Shown: piece by piece, positions 22,670 through 33,719 of the stretch
Layout of the letters: every line of letters starts with the position of its first letter
Numbering within the stretch: position 1 is the stretch's first letter
From: Mercenaria mercenaria
Lineage: Eukaryota; Mollusca; Bivalvia; Venerida; Veneridae
Direction: 5' to 3'
DNA length: 64,000 nt
Assembly: GCF_021730395.1 (NCBI RefSeq)
Contig: NC_069367.1
Location: forward strand, 5,206,501 to 5,270,500
Position numbers and translations under genes: made by a program
The notes under the pieces: model-generated
Told to the model about the DNA's origin: nothing
The model's input: the letters and a program-made list of their open reading frames with translations, nothing else
The model's database searches: none

Positions 22670-22805
22670 AACAGGTAGATCTTGACTGAATCTGTTCATG
22701 AGAAGTAATGAACTTTGCAGAAAACGTCACGTCCTCTAGCGTCTCTATGTTACAGATACATTATATCCCAAAGCCACAGAAAATGTAACAACACCGAGTC
22801 CAAAT
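22670..22805 (+). repeat. R1 copy, diverged
   Basis: Contains TTGACTGAATCTGTTCATGAG followed by CACGTCCTCTAGCGTC and CAGAAAATGTAACAACACCGAG, in the same order as the intact copies at 1781 and 2058. Confidence 0.6.
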
Positions 22806-23302
22806 ACGAGATGATTTTTGTTACAATGGAATAGAAACCTTAGCAGTAAAGGACTGAAATGATGAATAACTTGGCCTTACTTCATAAGATAAACATTAAC
22901 ATTATAAAAATTTAAGTCCGTTCTCTTGAATATGATTGAAGAATCCCTGACAACGGCTCTTGTGTTCAAAGTTTTGTCTAAATTTGGAATTGGGTTGAAA
23001 CCTTATATTGAACCAGTACGATGGATAAACTAAAGTGTAGTTTGAGCATGGGGTTGCAAAACATTCACGAGTGATGACAACTAATCTTTTATTGTAGTAT
23101 TATTTTGGATATTATAGAAACTGAATCGTATTTTGGTTTGACTGTCAAATTGCTAAGTAAGGAAAGCTGATTGATTGGTGAAATTAAATTGTATAAAACT
23201 TGACCAACTCGAAGAAATTATGGACCTTTATCTTTGTTTACACAGTATAACAAATTTTAGGGCGAGGTTTATACTGTGTTTCAGTATTATCACGGGACGT
23301 GA

Positions 23303-23520
23303 TTAGTGTTCATTTTCTATGTAACGTGTGCAAAATAACTTGGAAAGCTGTAAAAAAGCGACCCGCAATGTTCTGTTGGTAACTAATTTGTAACAAACAT
23401 TGTTAGTGTTCATTTTCTATGTAACGTGTGCAAAATAACTTAGACAGCTGTATAAAAGGGACCCAAAATGTTCTGTTGGTAACTTATTTGTAACAAACAT
23501 TGTTAGTGTTAATTTTTGTC
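23303..23520 (+). repeat. 100-bp direct repeat, two full units plus a start
   Basis: Units 23303-23402 and 23403-23502 share TAGTGTTCATTTTCTATGTA, CGTGTGCAAAATAACTT and AATGTTCTGTTGGTAAC, with a third beginning TTAGTGTTAATTTTTG. The phrase AACAAA.ATTG.TAGTGT followed by TTACTTTCAG recurs at 24209 and 35882. Confidence 0.8.
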
Positions 23521-23713
23521 TTACTTTCAGGTAAGTGATTCCTTTATATGAAATATTTACAAATTTCTAAAGATTGTGTTCTGGTGATACTATTCTGTTT
23601 TCATTTAGTTGTTCATTTGAATAAGATTAGATGAAGTTAAATAGTTATTTTATACATGACGAATTAAGTATAATTAAAAATAATTTAAATAAGAAAATTA
23701 TACTGGTTATATT

Positions 23714-23800
23714 GTAGGGATAACGCATGTTTTTTTCGTGTTATAACATCTGCAGAATCCTGAGGGATTGGTTGGTGCCCGAGCCCGTTAGGGTTATTAG
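23714..23800 (+). repeat. Half copy of hairpin family H4
   Basis: GTAGGGATAACGCATG ... AACATCTGCAGAA ... GAGGGATTGG matches the minus-strand reading of one arm of the hairpin at 38873-39009. Its partner arm is not evident here, so this is a half or rearranged copy. Confidence 0.5.
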
Positions 23801-24208
23801 GGTTATTCTAGCATAAAACGCGTAAAAAACTGATAAATGAATACATTGTCACTCAACGTCATTAAATTTCCACGAAATGCGCGGGAATGTCTGTGTTGTT
23901 TTTTACGTTGACGTCATTTCGTTTTGAATTATCCGTTTTGGGGCCGAATGGCGTTTACGCTTTGCCACGGAACGCACATATATAAAAAGGTGTTATAACA
24001 GCACGCGAGCGCGAGAATCTCCTTGTTTACACACGTTTTCTCTCCTGTTAAAACACCCCCGAAAAGAGACAATAACAGCAGTTTTATTCTAGAATTAATA
24101 GAAAGTTACAAAGAGTCGCAAATTTGTATCATATGTACAATTTATCTGTAGACATAATTGAATCAAGTTTTTAATGTTATTATTTTATATTGTATTATAG
24201 AACTGATA

Positions 24209-24440
24209 TTTAACAAATATTGCTAGTGTCAATTTTTGGATTACTTTCAGTAAAGGTTGAAACAGCACTTTTTATTTCTCTTTTTTTGTCGAGCTATCTT
24301 TCCTCGGGTACGAAATATTTCACAACTTATTTTGTGATTGTGAAATAATTTCAAATTATTAACCTATCCCTAAAGTGGGAATAATTGCAGGGATTATAGG
24401 AAGGTAATATTTTACAGCCGCCACAAGGAACTTAAAAACT
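24209..24440 (+). repeat. Dispersed repeat R2, copy 1
   Basis: Matches 35882-36120 over about 230 bases: AACAAATATTG.TAGTGTCAAT, TTACTTTCAG, TTTATTTCTC, CGAAATATTT, AACCTATCC.TAAAGTGG, GGTAATATTTT.ACAGCCGCC. The last part overlaps the motif found next to R1 copies. TTACTTTCAG looks like a splice acceptor, but no coding sequence follows. Confidence 0.7.
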
Positions 24441-24559
24441 ACTGTATGTGTCCGGAAACTGGTCCTGTCCGGATACAGGTTTCAAACCAGTAGTGGTAAG
24501 AATGTTCTTTGTTAACCTGTAACTCAACAAAATAGACTAATAGCTGAGTCTGGTTAAGA

Positions 24560-24900
24560 TAATGTACAATATGCGTTATGCCTCTTGAACCGACATAATT
24601 GGAACTCATTTATACAAATACAATTACTAGTATCCCAAAAGGAACAGAAAATATAACAACTGTTACACTGGTTTAAGAACGGATAGGCACATTTTATGTC
24701 TGCCACACGAAACTTACAGATTGTTGTTGCAATATCTAGTAGAAGTTTGGAAACATGGAACGCAACAAAACAAAATGATAGAGGTCTCTCCTTCGGCCGC
24801 GTCGCTCCTAGACAAGCAAAGAAATGCGCAACACCTCTTGCTCCTCCTAGAACCGGCTGATTGTGAACGAATGCGTCTATTGCAGCTACTCAGTTATATT
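24560..24900 (+). repeat. R1 copy, long form
   Basis: Has AAAAGGAACAGAAAATATAACAAC, then TTTTATGTCTGCCACACG, and then GCAACACCTCTTGCTCCTCCTAGAACCGGCTG. The order of blocks is rotated relative to 1781, as expected if R1 copies lie in tandem and this is a junction. Confidence 0.55.
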
Positions 24901-26279
24901 AGTTTATATTAAAAACTTTGGGAAAATTGAATATTTGACGTTCTGAAGCCTAAGTGTAATTGTACATTTATACAGACAAGTACTATAAGTACTGACTGTC
25001 TGACTTTTGTTTCGATTTTTTTCCCTTTTCCGCAAAATTTCTCTTAAGGTATTAACAGAGAACCTCCTTTTTGAAGAGTATTCAATTCCTACGATAAACC
25101 TACTTTTATTGCAATTCTTAGGGAGGCGTAGGTTCAAGCCCTATTGGGACCAAATTTTTTTTCCTTATTTTCCTTTTTTGCAGTAAGTTTTTACTTCTTT
25201 CAAGAATTATTATTGATTTCTTGTACAGAAATGGAAAAAGATAAATCTTATAAGCGATTTCTTGGTGTTCAAAGTGAATTTACTTCTTACACAGAAGGGG
25301 AAGAGTTACACATTTTTAAAAATATTGAGTTACACGCGGTGAAAGTTCTCTATTTTTCTTTCACTCCTAGATTATATATTGAGGAAGAAATTTAGGCAGG
25401 TTTTACGTCTGCCGTAAGGTTATTTTTAAATTGAGTAAGCAAAATTCAAAACAGAAACACAGCATTCGACCTTATTTTTTCAATGTCGAAGTATGAATTC
25501 TGTCTCATTAAATCCGTTTCCTTGAGGCACCATAGAAAAAAATGATATTGACATTTTTATTTTGTGTTTTATAATTGTTTACCAATAGTATGATGTTTCT
25601 TTTATCAAAATTAATGGTAAAAAGAGTTCTCTGCAAACGTTTTGGATAGTGGCTATCACTTTTAAATTTGTCTCTACTTGAGCTTGAGGAGATACCATAA
25701 GTTATACAAAATTTATAAAAAACGGCACGGTAAAAGTTGTTTAAAAATTGCAAAATAGTGCAAAACACGGTTACCTTTCAGAATATACCAAGCAAAGGCC
25801 ATTTTGTAAACATTACTATTAGTGACCTAATACCTTAACAAGACTGCTACTTTCATATTTCAGAAAATTATGTTTGCATTGAACTTAAACTTGGACAATT
25901 TAAGAGCAGGACCAAAGATCCAATAGTAAAAGCAACGTTTCAAATGTCAGCTTACCCGAAAATCTACAATGACTTGATTGGTAGGACTACCTTCTACGGG
26001 GGCTACATGGAAATTACATATAAAGCTTAGAAAAGTGCTTAAGAATTACTATATTTAGGCTTTATTACTGTATTTGGTCTTAAATGTTATATTTTTGCTC
26101 TAATTGTTAGTTCTTTAACCGTTTTTCATAATATAAAACGGTATGTACTATCCCTACCATAAAGCGGCGTTATAATGGATGTGTACATGATTGGCATTTA
26201 CACAAAGTAATAGACAAAATATAACACTTAGACATGAAGGATGAAACAAACAAAATCTTTAAGAAGGCCCCTTGAAAGC
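24901..26279. other. Intergenic, with a tRNA-like B-box fragment
   Basis: AGGGAGGCGTAGGTTCAAGCCCTATTGGGACC at 25121-25152 has a paired T-arm-like GTAGG/CCTAT and may be an old SINE fragment. Frames at 25144-25395 and 25508-25768 are low-complexity and not called. No other feature. Confidence 0.4.
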
Positions 26280-26400
26280 ATAGAATGCAACCAGTTGGAC
26301 TGGGTCTGTTAATGAGAGATAATGAAATGTGCAACAACTCTCACACCCCCTAGCATCGGCTTGAGAGGGATTCTAATACAAATGAACACAGTGGAGAACC
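26280..26400 (+). repeat. R1 copy
   Basis: GACTGGGTCTGTTAATGAGAG, ATAATGAAATGTGCAACAAC, CACACCCCCTAGCATCGGCTT in family order. Confidence 0.65.
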
Positions 26401-28340
26401 GCTGTGAAACGGTCAAAAACATTACCCAATTTTGGAGTTTAAACTGAATTCTGGTGCGCAGCAAACCTCACTTTTACCCCTTTGGTTTTCTATGCAAGTT
26501 TATACGTGCATTTCCATAACTGCCTTTTACGGTTCCCTTTAGGACATACAACTAGTAGGATTTTTCGTTTGTAATAGCTCTAGAACCTATGAAAAACTAT
26601 ATACTAGAACGTCACATAAACATTTCAGTGTTTTACTAATACCGGACAGCGTATATACTGATACAGCATCATGAGAGCTAACACTGCATCATACTTGCAT
26701 ACTCGTGAGGGTGATTCAGTAAATCCTGTAAATGGTGTTCGTTTGTCTAAATTATCAATCAGATCAAAAAAGTTTTCACATGATCCCTTCCAAGTATTCT
26801 CCCTGCACAGAAACACAATTTTGGAGTCTTTCTGTCCGTGACATAAAAACTTCCAAGTAGTCTCCACTTATAACACTGTTGGACACTGAAAAATTGCAGA
26901 ATAAAGAGCATTTCTAGTGACAAAGAATTCTATTTAGCAAAGGGAAATAGGATCAAATCCTGACGTAGGTCAGGAGGATGCTCAGCCTTAATTACTTTTT
27001 ACATTCTAAGACACACTGTGCAGTCTGACAATCATGATTGGGTACATCGTCGTGAATAAGCTGTATGGTGTTGAAACGTTTCCTTAGGCGTTTATTTTGA
27101 TGGAATATTTTGACAGCTGTAGTTCTTTATTTTTGTACAATTTGACTGTGATAGTTTTATCCTCTTTGCAAAACTTTTGTATAACGGAGCCACCAGACTG
27201 GAAGAAAATGGCATATAAAACCAGCTCAGTACTTTTGGTCATTTTGGCAATGACCGGTCTCTATGCTTGACTTATTCAGCTAGTATTTTTTATTAAATTT
27301 TTTACTGGAGCTAAAACTAGTCCTCCCAGTGAGCAGCTAAGAAAATATTTCGAAATTGCAATTTTTATATTTTTAGCAGTCTTTTGGCGCTAAATAAACA
27401 CTTTGACTTTAAGTCTGGTATCAACAAATGGTAGCACATCTAGCACAAACCTTAAATTTCAAATGGTCAGTCAGGTGAAGTTAGACTTTCCATTCTGAAA
27501 TGCCTTCAGTTTAACTTATCTTTTTGTACCATACCCCTAATGTCAGCAACGTTTTTTTTCTTGGTTACTGCAACAATAGGCCTACCAGGATGATGACAGT
27601 ACTACTTTAACCCCCTAAAATGTTTAACGCAACGAAACACTGTCCTTAATGTAACTAAAGAACTACCATGTTTATGACACATTCGTAACAATATCTCTTT
27701 TGGAGCTTTAATGTAAAGGCCTGTTTTCAAGTTTATCAAGACGTTTCGTTATAGCATTGAAATGTAGCCACTCTATATAAGTGTGAACAATTGAACAATT
27801 GACGATCAAATCGATATTTCATAGGTATGTTATTAAACAACCGTTTTCAAGTACATAAAACTTCCCGTGGAGGTGTTACGTACAATGATTTCTACGAGAA
27901 ATCAAGAGTGACAGAATTTACTGAATCACCCTCGTATTACATTGAAAGTGTGCCTGTTGATGCATATCCGAAGTATCATTGTAACACAAGAGTCTGTGAC
28001 CAAGTCTTTGTAAGACCATTGTTGAGCAGCACATACGAATATAAATGGAAATACTCAATATAAGTACCAAGTAGTCGAAGAGAACAACATAAATTGTGTG
28101 TAAAAAATTGGTAAGATTCAGGCAGCCCATGATGTACGTGAATTCCGTAACATGGTTTTTAAAAAGCTTGAATACAAAAGTAAATGTCCCGAGTGTATGA
28201 TGATACACCGCATGTTTGATGTTCAGCTGTTTCACAGTTGGCCGCTGCACAGGTAAACAGCGGTTCCTAATGGTGTGTCATAAGGAAGAACGGAATTCTG
28301 TTGAGGTAAGTGCCAGTCTAGGCGACCTAGAATATTTCGT
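26401..28340. other. Intergenic, nothing firmly recognised
   Basis: An 18-base match, ATTTACTGAATCACCCTC, occurs at 27914 (+) and around 26704-26730 (minus strand), enough to suggest a decayed repeat but not to define it. Short frames at 26625-26867 (-) and 27827-28063 (+) pass through it and are not called as genes. Confidence 0.35.
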
Positions 28341-28805
28341 AAATTGAGTACGACATTACTGTTGCTATGACTTATCGCAATGTCAGCTTGTCGTATTACA
28401 TCGTTATGTCGTATTTTCGTAATATCGTGTCGTATTGATATAACGTCTTGTCGTAATTTTGTGTCGCACTGTCGAAAGATTTTCGTTAATACGATAACGC
28501 GATCAGGCATAATGACTATGCGAAAAAGACATTTCGGCTATACCACATTGGAATGAGACACCACTTTACACCAGTGCAATACAAAAACGACAATGCGACA
28601 CGACTTATGCAATACAACAATATGATGCGACTATCGATATTCCATCACGACAATATATTTTGCGACATACGAAGCGGAACTGCGATAGTACTGTTATGTC
28701 ATGCCGTGACGTCTTATCGTCTTGCCGTTTTGTTGTGCGTCGTGTCATGTGGCACAATCGGTATTTCATTACAGATTGCCATTATGCTGCAATGTAATGA
28801 CGTTT
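28341..28805. repeat. TCGTATTG-rich degenerate region
   Basis: Dense imperfect repeats of TTGTCGTATT, TGTCGTAAT and, in the second half, the complement-like ACGACAATGCGACAC. The two halves are roughly inverted, around a centre near 28550. Probably a decayed inverted simple repeat. Confidence 0.45.
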
Positions 28806-28930
28806 AATTACATGTTTGATGGCGAGGTAGTGTAATAAAGCCATTACATGATACACTAGTGATGATACACTATATAATGTAATAAAGCTTTGACGTCGAC
28901 GTCGTTTACAATATTGAATCCACTGTAACA
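28801..28930 (+). repeat. Dispersed repeat R3, partial copy
   Basis: ATTACATGTTTGATGGCG, GTAATAAAGCCATTA and GTAATAAAGCTTTGACGTCGACGTC match the longer copy starting at 29225. Confidence 0.65.
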
Positions 28931-29224
28931 ACAAAACCAAGGAAAAACAACAATGAACTTGAATTCTTTTATAGAATTTTAATGGAAAAGTATAAAATGC
29001 AAACATGAACTGGTTTCTAAAAATGAATAAGGAACCGTTTGCTATAAATAAACAATACAAAACAAAAATGTTACATACAAATCAGAAAAATATAGAATAT
29101 AAATAAAACTGTATCATATATCACCAGTTACTTCATACAAAAAGCTTATATAATACAAATGAAACAATTAACATACTATTAGTAAAGCAAGATTTACCAA
29201 TTAAAGACAAATGTGAAATTAGAA

Positions 29225-29558
29225 CTTATCACATGTTTGACGTCGCGGGAGTGTAATAAAGCCATTAAATAAAAATGATAATACACTAGCGTAATAAAGC
29301 TTTGACGTCGACGTCATTTATAGCGTTGGAGACGTTGGTCAAATTGAATTGTTTATATGGTAAAAGAAAGTAGAATGTATGAGTTTTCGACAGGAAAAGC
29401 TAACATGTGATAAAAAGAATATTACATTTGTAACTTTCCACATTGAATTTATTAAACTCGTTGAATAAAATCGATAAAATGCTCGGCAGAGCCTCGCATT
29501 TTATTATTTTATTCAACTCATTTAATAAATTCAATATGAAAAGACACTCGTGTAATAT
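29225..29558 (+). repeat. Dispersed repeat R3 with terminal hairpin H2
   Basis: Repeats the 28801 blocks, then continues through GAGACGTTGGTCAAATTGA into a palindrome at 29419-29558. The palindrome's arms (AATATTACATTTGT...AAATGCTCGG / CCTCGCATTTTAT...GTGTAATAT) pair for about 65 bases. The minus strand of 41340-41620 carries the same element without the second arm. No coding potential. Confidence 0.8.
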
Positions 29559-29849
29559 CCTCTATATATTACGATTAAGCGTACAAATGTAAAGAATATT
29601 GAATAACACACCATATGTTTAACTATATAGCACACACAGTAGATGATATAACCTGCTTGTCTTACGCTTAAAACGATTTAATTTAAGTGAAAAACTCGTT
29701 CTATATTTTACAAAAACTGACATCCGTTTTAATTTGTAATCGATAGTTTTGTTGAAAAGCGATATGTAATTCATTAAGACTGTGTTACAGTGACGTTTTC
29801 TTTTCCAAACTACAGGAGATACGCCGCCTACCATTTTCTGACTGTTAAC

Positions 29850-30085
29850 AGGCCTCCGAAGCCGAGTGGTTAAGGTCACTGACTTCGAATTACTTTCCCC
29901 TTATCGATGTTGGCTCGAGCCTCACTTAGGGCGTTGAATTCTTCATGTGAGAAAGACACCCGGCTGGCTAATGGAAGGTTGATGGTTCCACCTAGGTGCC
30001 CGCCCATTATTAAATAATGCACGCGGGATCTTCCTGCAGAATATCAAAGCTATGACCTCTGATTTTGGTGATGTAAATAAATAAT
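29850..30085 (+). mobile_element. tRNA-derived SINE, copy 2, with target duplications
   Basis: The head is GGCCTCCGAAGCCGAGTGG and the body is as in copy 1, ending in an AAATAAATAATT tail. It is flanked by ATTTTCTGACTGTTAA on the left (29833-29848) and ATTTTCTGTCTGTTAA on the right, a 16-base target duplication with one mismatch. This is the mark of LINE-driven insertion and shows the copy is fairly young and complete. Confidence 0.9.
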
Positions 30086-30189
30086 TATTTTCTGTCTGTT
30101 AATAATTGAGGCATGGGTATGACTTTGTAGAAATGCCATATTAATTCCTTAAAGTATGGATGCCTAACTAAAGAGGTATTCGCATCGGT

Positions 30190-30640
30190 GTTACAACAAA
30201 TTCTAACACGATCCGATTCATTTTCCTATTAAACAAAGAAGGCAGAAAACAATGAATTATTATACAACAAATCACTGTTCTGACGTCACAATTATTACGT
30301 CATGGCGTCAAACGGCATGGCGGCCCGCTGGAAAAGAAACCGATTGAACACGGGCAAATATTCATTGAATGTCGTCAAGAATGTACTTAAAAATCCTTGA
30401 TAACGTGTTAGAATCGAAATAATTTATCTCATTTAGTGATTTGCTCTTGAATAAATCATTGTTTGTCGTTCAGATGTGTATTATTATATCACTCGGGCTG
30501 TTCAGATGCGTATTATTATATCACTCGGGCTGCGCCCTCGTGATACAATTCCTTCGCATCTGAACTCCAAACAATGATTTATTCAATGACAAATCACTGG
30601 ATGAGATGTATTATTTCTTAAACATAACACATGCATTTTT
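30190..30640 (+). repeat. Dispersed repeat R4 carrying hairpin H3
   Basis: The body is TTCTAACACGATCCGATTCA, CTATTAAACAAAGAAGG, TCTGACGTCACAATTATTAC and GCGTCAAACGGCATG. It is shared with 43110-43870, where the same blocks surround other hairpins. The hairpin here (30418-30616) has arms AAATAAT..ATCTCATTTAGTGATTT / AAATCACTGGATGAGATGTATTATTT. The unit TTCAGATG(T/C)GTATTATTAT... of 32 bases is directly doubled (30469-30500, 30501-30532). Confidence 0.75.
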
Positions 30641-31006
30641 AACACAGCAGGTTTTTTTACATCGAAAAAGACCTTCTATCTATTTAGAAATTCAAGGTAA
30701 GGGACCCGTAATGATACCCGGCTAGTTCCGTACAAAGTTTAGCAAAATAAAATTTCCTAAGCATTATACCCCACTTTAAGTGTGTCTGGCACACCTTCTA
30801 AATAAATTCAAATGTACGTACTGATTTTCTCCACAACAGTTATGGTCCTGTAACCTCATATGGACATTTGTGAAAGTGCTCTGTCTAAGCTGAAAGTATT
30901 TGACGAAACACAGCACAATATAGCTATTATCAAAAGTCAACATTTTATCTAAATGCTACGAAATATTGTCAAAAGGCATACATTTAGATATGCATGTTTG
31001 AAAGTC
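30641..31006. other. 3' flank of copy C (minus-strand gene)
   Basis: AT-rich, no gene. The polyadenylation signal of copy C lies at its right edge (31007-31012). Confidence 0.35.
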
Positions 31007-31012
31007 TTTATT
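31007..31012 (-). terminator. Polyadenylation signal of copy C
   Basis: AATAAA on the minus strand begins at the base directly after the TAA stop codon (31013-31015), giving the shortest possible 3' UTR start for this gene. Confidence 0.6.
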
Positions 31013-32209
31013 TTACTCATGAAAAACTTCTACGAAAGGAAGACCTACAACACTATAACCCATGTCACGTGCCATTTTTGCAAGACCTTCTGTTTCAATA
31101 TGATGTTTGTATACAACTTCCGGAAACTGCAAACCACTTCGGTGACATTTGGATTTTATCAGAAGTGCACAACCACCTACTCCGTCCAAAGGAACTACAC
31201 GACCTTCACTTTTAAGATCTGGAAGACTAATTCTCAGGGTTTTACTATAACCTTCTAGTACAAGATAATCTGGTTCGAGGTTAGACTGTTTAATTATAGA
31301 ATCGTTTGTCTCTCTCCAAGAATTCCTATCATATTTAAATTTATTTCCAACACTTCTCATCAAACAACATGTCGCTACGACATCAGATTTCGCGAAGAGC
31401 ATTTGCTGCACGAGGTCAGCCGGAAGTTCTGCAAGGTCACTATCTACCCACAGAATGAAGTCGAACTTGTTTTGACGCAGAGCAAAGCGAAGTAGACGAT
31501 TTCTTGCCAAAGCCATATGTGCTCTCCTATTTTGCTGAACATTTTCCTCATGTCGCACATTAACATCTCCGTGAAGACCACCTGAAATATTTAACTTCAC
31601 AACATCAGCCGCGTTGAACTTATATTGTGTTTTAAGTCGATGTGCAGTTATATTTGATTCTTCAAGTGTGTTGTCTGTACTTCCATCCTCTCCGAAAAAC
31701 ATCGATATCAATTCATGGGGATATGTCAGTTTGCCAACTTGTTCACCAAATCGTTCTAGAGCGCGTTCAGCGTTACGTACAGGCGTCAAAATTGCTACTT
31801 TTTCTTGATATGTGATGTTTGGTAACTTCAGAAACTTCCGTGTAATATTATCTGAAAGATTTGGTACTTTGTCACTTTTTGCAGCTTCAGACACATCCGG
31901 TATATACTCCAGTTGATTATGCAAATAAGGTTTGTGGTTTTCCACTTTTTCTTTTTTCGTTTTACTCTCTATTTCCGTGTTATCTTCACTATGTTGTTTT
32001 CCGGAGGCATGGTGTGTATTAACCGTGAAAGATCTGGTTGATTTTACATCCTTGTTTACATTATGTAAATCAAACTGTTTATACACTCGTACTCTTCTTG
32101 TTTTGCTTTTATCATAGCGTGTTAACTGTATTCCAAAGGTGAAGATCACAATTAGAAAAATCACTGTAAGACTTAATTTTCCAAGCACCACTTTATACCT
32201 TCGATTCAT
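31013..32209 (-). CDS. Anp1/Mnn9-type (GT62) glycosyltransferase, copy C (inverted)
   Basis: 398 residues from the Met at 32209. An in-frame ATG 21 codons upstream (32272) exists, but the downstream one gives MNRRYKVVLGK, matching the start of the other copies (MKRKYKHILGK, MMGLRYPRILGK). Anchor about residues 11-30, then a charged stem with no long repeats. Motifs: AILTPVRNAERAL, FGEDGSTDN, ALARNRLLRF, DSD (256-258, in WVDSDL), NSWRET, LEGY, LDGVGGCALL, HIETEGLAKMARDMGY. It is the only copy on the minus strand, so A and B converge on C while C and D diverge. The reading frame is intact. A same-sense shadow frame on the plus strand (30953-31258) is antisense to the conserved 3' end and is not a gene. 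Confidence 0.92.
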   Translation of the reverse strand: MNRRYKVVLGKLSLTVIFLIVIFTFGIQLTRYDKSKTRRVRVYKQFDLHNVNKDVKSTRSFTVNTHHASGKQHSEDNTEIESKTKKEKVENHKPYLHNQLEYIPDVSEAAKSDKVPNLSDNITRKFLKLPNITYQEKVAILTPVRNAERALERFGEQVGKLTYPHELISMFFGEDGSTDNTLEESNITAHRLKTQYKFNAADVVKLNISGGLHGDVNVRHEENVQQNRRAHMALARNRLLRFALRQNKFDFILWVDSDLAELPADLVQQMLFAKSDVVATCCLMRSVGNKFKYDRNSWRETNDSIIKQSNLEPDYLVLEGYSKTLRISLPDLKSEGRVVPLDGVGGCALLIKSKCHRSGLQFPEVVYKHHIETEGLAKMARDMGYSVVGLPFVEVFHE

Positions 32210-33111
32210 CTTAATACATGGATGCAGTACATATAGATTTAAGACGAAAACGGCATACGGATTAAAACACACACGTATTACGTTTTAAGTAGGATGCATT
32301 AAAAAACGAACTCAGTAACCATGACTTTAGATTGTTGTGTATGTAAATATGACGTACCCTCTGGCATATACATCCGGCTGCTAATTGTTTTAAATTTTCA
32401 ATTGGGAATATTGTCCATCATTAGCAACAAACGTTTCTGACTTATATTTAAAGCTTTTCAAACATTTAATTCTATGTATATGAATAGGCTTGAGGCATTT
32501 AGTAAATGTCTATATCGTTGTAAAATGAGTTTGTTTTATTTATAATAAGTCAGTAGAGAGAGAGAGAGAGAGAGAGAGAGATGTTGTGTGCAAAATTCTA
32601 ACAATGTGTTTTTAGTAATTGTTGAAAAATACCAAACGGTGTGTTAGCCATTTTATGCAGTGTATTATAAATGAATACAAAAGTTGAAAAATAATGAATA
32701 TTGCAAGCTAACTGTGTCATAAACCCTATGTTATCGCATAAAAATATCTAACTATATCATACAAGCGGAAAAAATCATCTATAACTCTCAAACGTTTCCG
32801 TTTTCATATGTTATTGACATATTAGTCACTGATCTAGATTTTATTACTGCGAGCTAATATTTTGCCAGTATTCAGGGCCTGTATTCATAAACGTTTTAAG
32901 TCTTAAACTAAGATTTTACTACGCTAAATTTTCATTTTGGTTTGGCAATTTCTTGTGATATATGTATAGGTTGCAACGAAGCTTTGCAGGAAGCTTTAGA
33001 CTGTAGTTAATGATAACTCAGCACAATGACAGCTGTATGAATGTTCTATTGACAAAATAAGGCGCACTGAAGAGTTGCCGTTCCTAAGTGTCAGTTCAAG
33101 AATTCCATTAA
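32210..33111. other. Shared upstream region between divergent copies C and D (left part)
   Basis: Contains an (AG)n microsatellite at 32552-32581. A repeat-like start, GGGCCTGTATTCATAAACGTTTTAAGTCTT, lies near 32877, resembling a phrase common in bivalve repeats. No promoter motif can be assigned. Confidence 0.45.
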
Positions 33112-33316
33112 CCTTTAGCTTGCTAAATTTCTAAAATATGCTGGTCTATCATTCAATTTGGGCAGTACCATTTATTATTCAAAGGGGTGTTCATTGAAAA
33201 TTTATTGATTAAATAGCGAACACTGCAGACCATTATCAGCGTGCACGGATGTGAAGGCTGATCTTAGTCTGCACTGGTCGCAAAGGCAGAATCTTCTGCC
33301 GCCAGCAGGCTAAAGG
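33112..33316 (-). mobile_element. MITE M3, copy 3, intact TTAA flanks
   Basis: Ends CCTTTAGCTTGC and GCAGGCTAAAGG, flanked by TTAA on both sides (33108-33111, 33317-33320). This is the best-preserved copy in the window and supports a TTAA target site, as used by piggyBac-type transposases. Orientation matches copy 2. Confidence 0.9.
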
Positions 33317-33719
33317 TTAATACGCACTAAGGATCCACACCGATCTTCAATACCGTTTCTTTCCGAAAATAGTTTACACTTCAGTGTGACGTTAAAGAAA
33401 TTTTGTTGTCAGATCATTTTCCCAGAATTTGAATAACATAATAAAGATGTTTCTTCGTAGTGTTATTACAAGTCATGACGCTTGCAAATTTAATACATCA
33501 GGTTTTGAAAAGACCTGAACCCTTATATATTATGAAATTACGTTTGAAGTCTGAAACTTGGAAAAACGATATAAAGTTTCCCATATCTTTTTTGTAGCAA
33601 AAATGCACTGACAAAATTATGTTACGTTCGCCACTTGGTTTCAATATAATCTGTGTTAATTTAACATTGACAGAGAAAAAATAGCATTTTAAAGTACCTT
33701 AATATCCGACTTGAAACGT

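Noticed and set aside
27827-28063. Short gene with a TEFTESPS peptide, also seen at 26625-26867 on the other strand
   Set aside because: The shared peptide rests on one 18-base inverted match; the rest does not align and neither frame has a domain.
30953-31258. 101-codon plus-strand gene, and similar antisense frames over the 3' ends of copies A, B, D and E
   Set aside because: These frames mirror the conserved 3' coding end of the glycosyltransferases on the other strand; their similarity to each other comes only from that.
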